From NCBI GenBank assembly GCA_029582155.1, contig CM055912.1, forward strand, positions 1,240,001 to 1,304,000: DNA of 64,000 nucleotides. The letters are read 5' to 3'. Positions 57,856-64,000 of the stretch are shown in pieces. The notes beneath the pieces were generated by a model, which was not told the origin of the DNA, searched no databases, and saw nothing but the letters and a program-made list of their open reading frames with translations. Position 1 is the first letter of the stretch. Every line of letters starts with the position of its first letter. The translations under genes were made by a program, and so were the position numbers. The DNA is from Panopea generosa (lineage: Eukaryota; Mollusca; Bivalvia; Adapedonta; Hiatellidae).

Positions 57856-60800
57856 TATCTGCAATTACATGTGTATGAGATATACATGTAGATGTTATAG
57901 AGACAGACATTACAGGTCAACAACGAGATGCATGTAAATGTGTATGAGATATACATGTAGATGACATAGAGACAGACATTACAGGTCAACAACGAGATGC
58001 CCATTAATGTGTATGAGATATACATGTAGATGTTATAGAGACAGACATTACAGGTCAACAACGAGATGCCTGTAAATGTGTATGAGATAAACATGTAGAT
58101 GACATAGAGACAGACATTACAGGTCAACAACGAGATGCCTGTAAATGTGTATGAGATATACATGTAGATGACATAGAGACAGACATAACAGATCATTAAG
58201 AGATGCCTGTAAATGTGTATGAGATATACATGTAGATGACATAGAGACAGACATTACAGATCATTAAAGAGATGCCTGTAAATGTGTATGAGATATACAT
58301 GTAGATGACATAGAGACAGACATAACAAATCATTAAAGAGATGCCTGTAAATGTGTATGAGATAAACATGTAGATGACATAGAGACAGACATAACAGATC
58401 ATTAAAGAGATGCCTGTCAATGTGTATGAGATATACATGTAGATGACATAGAGACAGACATAACAGATCATTAAGAGATGCCTGTAAATGTGTATGAGAT
58501 ATACATGTAGATGACATAGAGACAGACATTACAGGTCAACAACGAGATGCATGTAAATGTGTATGAGATATACATGTAGATGACATAGAGACAGACATTA
58601 CAGGTCAACAACGAGATGCATGTAAATGTGTATGAGATATACATGTAGATGACATAGAGACAGACATTACAGGTCAACAACGAGATGCATGTAAATGTGT
58701 ATGAGATATACATGTAGATGACATAGAGACAGACATTACAGGTCACAATGAGATGCATGTAAATGTGTATGAGATATACATGTAGATGACATAGAGACAG
58801 ACATTACAGGTCAACAACGAGATGCCTGTAAATGTATACGATATATGCATGTAGATGACATAGAGACAGACATTACAGGTCAACAACGAGATGCCTGTAA
58901 ATGTGTATGAGATATACATGTAGATGACATAGAGACAGACATTACAGGTCAACAACGAGATGCCTGTAAATGCGTATGAGATATACATGTAGATGACATA
59001 GAGACAGACATTACAGGTCAACAACGAGATGCATGTAAATGCGTATGAGATATACATGTAGATGACATAGAGACAGACATTACAGGTCAACAACGAGATG
59101 CATGTAAATGCGTATGAGATATACATGTAGATGACATAGAGACAGACATTACAGGTCAACAACGAGATGCATGTAAATGTGTATGAGATATACATGTAGA
59201 ATATATAGAGACAGACATTACAGGTCAACAACGAGATGCATGTAAATGTGTATGAGATATACATGAAGATGACATAGAGACATGCATTACAGGTCAACAA
59301 CGAGATGCATGTAAATGTGTATGAGATATACATGTAGATGTTACAGAGACATGCATTACAGGTCAACAACGAGATGCATGTAAATGTGTATGAGATATAC
59401 ATGTAGATGTTACAGAGACATGCATTTCAGGTCAACAACGAGATGCATGTTAATGTGTATGAGATATACATGTAGATGACATAGAGACAGACATTACAGG
59501 TCAACAACGAGATGCATGTAAATTTATACGATATATACATGTAGATGACATAGAGACAGCCATCACAGGGCAACAACGAGATGCATGTAAATGTGTACGA
59601 TATATACATGTAAATGACATAGAGACAGACATTATAGGTCATTAACGAGATGCATGTAAATGTGTATGAGATAAACATGTAGATGACATAGAGACAGACA
59701 TTACAGGTCAACAACGAAATGCCTGTAAATGTGTATGAGATATACATGTAGATGACATAGAGACAGACATTACAGGTCAACAACGAGAAGCATGTAAATG
59801 TGTATGAGATATACATGTATATGACATAGAGACAGACATTATAGGTCAACAACGAGACGCATGTAAATGTGTATGAGATATACATGTAGATGGCATAGAG
59901 ACAGACATTACAGGTCAACAACGAGATGCATGTAAATGTGTACGATATATACATGTAGATGACATAGAGACAAACATCACAGGACAACGAGATGCATGTA
60001 AATGTGTACGATATTTACATGTAGATGACATAGAGACAGACATTACAGGTCAACAACGAGATGCATGTAAATGTGTATGAGATATACATGTAGATGACAT
60101 AGAGACAGACATTACAGGTCAACAACGAGATGCCTGTCAATGTGTATGATATATACATGTAGATGACATAGAGACAGACATTACAGGTCAAACAATGAGA
60201 TGCATGTAAATGTATACGATATATACATGTTGATGACATAGAGACAGACATTACAGGTCATTAACGAGATGCATGTAAATGTGTATGAGATATACATGTT
60301 GATGACATAGAAATAGACATTACAGGTCAACAAAGAGATGCCTGTCAATGTGTATGAGATATACATGTAGATGACATAGAGACAGACATTACATGTAAAC
60401 AATGAGATGCATGTAAATGTGTATGAGATATACATGTAGATGACATAGAAACAGACATTACAGGTCAACAACGAGATGCATGTAAATGTGTATGAGATAT
60501 ACATGTAGATCACATAGAGACAGACATTACAGGTCAACAACGAGATGCATGTAAATGCGTATGAGATATACATGTAGATGACATAGAAACAGACATTACA
60601 GGTCATTAACGGGATGCCTGTCAATGTGTACGAGATATACATTTGGAAGATATAGAGACATACATTACAGGTCAACAGCGAGATGCCTGTAAATGCATAT
60701 GAGATATACATGTAGATGACATAGAGACAGATATTACAGGTCAACAACGAGATGCATGTAAATATGTATGAGATATACATGTAGATGACATAGAGACAGA

Positions 60801-63800
60801 CATTACAGGTCAACAACGAGATGACTGTAAATGTGTATGAGATATACATGTAGATGACATAGAGACAGACATTACAGGTCATTAACGAGATGCATGTAAA
60901 TGTGTATAAGATATATATGTAGATGACATAGAGACAGACATTACAGGTCAACAATGAGATGCATGTAAATGCGTATGAGATATATATGTAGATGACATAG
61001 AGACAGACATTACAGGTCATTAACGAGATGCCTGTAAATGTGTATGAGATATACATGTAGATGACATAGAGACAGACATTACAGGTCAACAACGAGATGC
61101 ATGTAAATGTGTATGAGATATACATGTAGATCACATAGAGACAGACATTACAGGTCAACAACAAGATGCCTGTAAATGCGTATGAGATATACATGTAGAT
61201 GACATAGAGACAGACATTACAGGTCAAGAGATGCCTGTAAATGCATATGAGATATACATGTAGATGACATAGAGACAGACATAACAGGTCAACAACAAGA
61301 TGCATATAAATGTTTATGAGATATACATGTAGATGACATAGAGACAGACATTACAGGTCAACAACGAGATGCCTGTAAATGCGTATGAGATATACATGTA
61401 GATGACATAGAGACAGACATTACAGGTCAACAACGAGAAGCATGTAAATGTGTATTAGATATACATGTAGATGACATAGAGACAGACATTACAGGTCTTT
61501 AACGAGATGCCTGTAAATGTGTATGAGATATACATGTAGATGACATAGAGACAGACATTACAGGTCAACAACGAGATGCCTGTAAATGTGTATGAGATAT
61601 ACATGTAGATGACATAGAGACAGACATTACAGGTCAACAACGAGATGCATGTAAATGTGTACGATATATACATGTAGATAACATAGAGACAAACATCACA
61701 GGACAACGAGATGCATGTAAATGTGTACGATATTTACATGTAGAAGACATAGAGACAGACATTACAGGTCAACAACGAGATGCCTGTCAATGTGTATGAG
61801 ATATACATGTAGATGACATAGAGACAGACATTACAAGTCAACAACGAGATGCATGTAAATGTATACGATATATACATGTAGATGACATAGAGACAGACAT
61901 TACAGGTCATTTACGAGATGCATGTAAATGTGTATGAGATAAACATGTAGATGACATAGAGACAGACATTACAGGTCATTAACTAGATGCATGTAAATGT
62001 GTATGAGATATACATGTTGATGACATAGAGATAGACATTACAGGTCAACAACGAGATGCTTGTCAATGTGTATGAGATATACATGTAGATGATATAGAGA
62101 CAGACATTACAGGTCAACAACGAGATGCATGTCAATGTGTATGATATATACATGTAGATGACATAGAGACAGACATTACAGGTCAACAATGAGATGCATG
62201 TAAATGTATACGATATATACATGTTGATGACATAGAGACAGACATTACAGGTCGTTAACGAGATGCATGTAAATGTGTATGAGATATACATGTTGATGAC
62301 ATAGAAATAGACATTACAGGTCAACAAAGAGATGCCTGTCAATGTGTATGAGATATACATGTAGATGACATAGAGACAGGACATTACATGTAACAATGAG
62401 ATGCATGTAAATGTGTATGAGATATACATGTAGATGACATAGAAACAGACATTACAGGTCAACAACGAGATGCATGTAAATGTGTATGAGATATACATGT
62501 AGATCACATAGAGACAGACATTACAGGTCAACAACGAGATGCATGTAAATGCGTATGAGATATACATGAAGATGACATAGAAACATACATTACAGGTCAT
62601 TAACGGGATGCCTGTCAATGTGTACGAGATATACATTTGGAAGATATAGAGACATACATTACAGGTCAACAGCGAGATGCCTGTAAATGCGTATGAGATA
62701 TACATGTAGATGACATAGAGACAGATATTACAGGTCAACAACGAGATGCATGTAAATATGTATGAGATATACATGTAGATGACATAGAGACAGACATTAC
62801 AGGTCAACAACGAGATGACTGTAAATGTGTATGAGATATACATGTAGATGACATAGAGACAGACATTACAGGTCAACAACGAGATGCATGTAAATGTGTA
62901 TAAGATATATATGTAGATGACATAGAGACAGACATTACAGGTCAACAATGAGATGCATGTAAATGCGTATGAGATATATATGTAGATGACATAGAGACAG
63001 ACATTACAGGTCATTAACGAGATGCCTGAAAATGTGTATGAGATATACATGTAGATGACATAGAGACAGACATTACAGGTCAACAACGAGATGCATGTAA
63101 ATGTGTATGAGATATACATGTAGATCACATAGAGACAGACATTACAGGTCAACAACGAGATGCATGTAAATGCGTATGAGATATACATGTAGATGACATA
63201 GAGACAGACATTACAGGTCAACGAGATGCCTGTAAATGCATATGAGATATACATGTAGATGACATAGAGACAGACATAACAGGTCAACAACAAGATGCAT
63301 ATAAATGTTTATGAGATATACATGTAGATGACATAGAGACAGACATTACAGGTCAACAACGAGATGCCTGTAAATGCGTATGAGATATACATGTAGATGA
63401 CATAGAGACAGACATTACAGGTCAACAACGAGAAGCATGTAAATGTGTATTAGATATACATGTAGATGACATAGAGACAGACATTACAGGTCTTTAACGA
63501 GATGCCTGTAAATGTGTATGAGATATACATGTAGATGATATAGAGACAGACATTACAGGTCAACAACGAGATGCCTGTAAATGTGTATGAGATATACATG
63601 TAGATGACATAGAGACAGACATTACAGGTCAACAACGAGATGCATGTAAATGTGTACGATATATACATGTAGATGACATAGAGACAAACATCACAGGACA
63701 ACGAGATGCATGTAAATGTGTACGATATTTACATGTAGAAGACATAGAGACAGACATTACAGGTCAACAACGAGATGCCTGTCAATGTGTATGAGATATA

Positions 63801-64000
63801 CATGTAGATGACATAGAGACAGACATTACAGGTCAACAACGAGATGCATGTAAATGTATACGATATATACATGTAGATGACATAGAGACAGACATTACAG
63901 GTCATTTACGAGATGCATGTAATGTGTATGAGATAAACATGTAGATGACATAGAGACAGACATTACAGGTCATTAACGAGATGCATGTAAATGTGTATGA
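57856..64000. repeat. 69-bp minisatellite, about 89 units, runs off the window
   Basis: The unit includes GTGTATGAGATATACATGTA, GATGACATAGAGACAGACAT and TACAGGTCAACAACGAGATG. Because 69 is a multiple of three, minus-strand frames of up to 436 codons encode a 23-residue hydrophobic repeat (TCNVCLYVIYMYISYTFT). These lack any flanking domain and are frame-shifted wherever a unit is short. The subtype with CATTAAAGAGATGCC for the spacer is confined to 58,180-58,490. Confidence 0.95.
60130..64000. repeat. ~1,995-bp higher-order repeat in the 69-bp array
   Basis: Marker variants recur at a fixed distance. ATTTGGAAGATATAGAGACA lies at about 60,650 and 62,645. GAAATAGACATTACAGG lies at about 60,310 and 62,304. 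AACAACAAGATGCATATAAA lies at 61,291 and 63,286. AAACATCACAGGACAACGAG lies at 61,691 and 63,686. The offset is 1,994-1,995 bp, about 29 units, and the second copy continues to the window end. Confidence 0.85.

Noticed and set aside
61983..63293. 436-codon minus-strand frame with a repeated hydrophobic segment, resembling a multi-pass membrane protein
   Set aside because: It is a by-product of the 69-bp period. Frames stop wherever a unit is a few bases short, and related frames occur throughout the array.

Overview
The window is nuclear DNA from an animal, most likely a mollusc (bivalve or gastropod). The evidence is AT-rich sequence, many decayed copies of tRNA-derived SINEs with A-box/B-box heads, repeated elements that open TTTTAGCTC and close GGCCCTCTTG (a pattern I associate with mollusc genomes), terminal-inverted-repeat DNA transposons, and at least a dozen unrelated minisatellites. 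The species cannot be fixed from the sequence. I find no intact host protein gene, no rRNA and no confidently functional tRNA. Nearly all long open frames lie in tandem arrays whose period is a multiple of three (39, 24, 69, 21 bp) or whose unit lacks stops in every frame (19 bp), so they follow from repeat arithmetic.

Layout: 0-8.7 kb is AT-rich intergenic DNA with SINE copies, a SINE whose tRNA-like head is tandemly repeated six times (1.9-2.4 kb), a small TACAGTCAAAC MITE and a ~98-bp array (4.6-5.3 kb). 8.7-14.0 kb is a 39-bp minisatellite of roughly 130 units with a 1,022-bp internal duplication. 15.6-16.5 kb is a 40-bp minisatellite. 16.9-26.6 kb holds three blocks of one 19/38-bp satellite family, separated by a 4.3-kb spacer carrying a 1,254-bp CAGTG-ended transposon and interrupted by a 352-bp MITE. 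27-28.2 kb is a TTTTAGCTC-type repeat. 28.8-35.7 kb is a three-deep nest of DNA transposons: an outer short element, an hAT-type element with a perfect 8-bp target duplication, and a 5.4-kb element whose ends are built from GGCGGA/CCGCCC repeats.

35.9-39.1 kb has a 17-bp array built on the palindrome TGTCATGACA and a 24-bp array. 39-50 kb is a patchwork of SINEs, MITEs, a ~165-bp repeat carrying AAGGTCAAGGTCA, TTTTAGCTC-type elements, and a transposase fragment at 45.0-45.2 kb broken next to a SINE. 50.5-51.5 kb is a 274-bp tandem repeat with a tRNA-like promoter in every unit. 52.2-55.6 kb carries the decayed, minus-strand, apparently intron-containing remains of a DDE-type transposase gene. 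57.9 kb to the window end is a 69-bp minisatellite with a ~1,995-bp higher-order repeat that runs off the window.

Overall the window is a repeat-dominated intergenic or intronic region in which roughly a third of the bases are tandem arrays. The most informative content is how elements were inserted, amplified and nested. The only recognisable coding remains are transposase relics.
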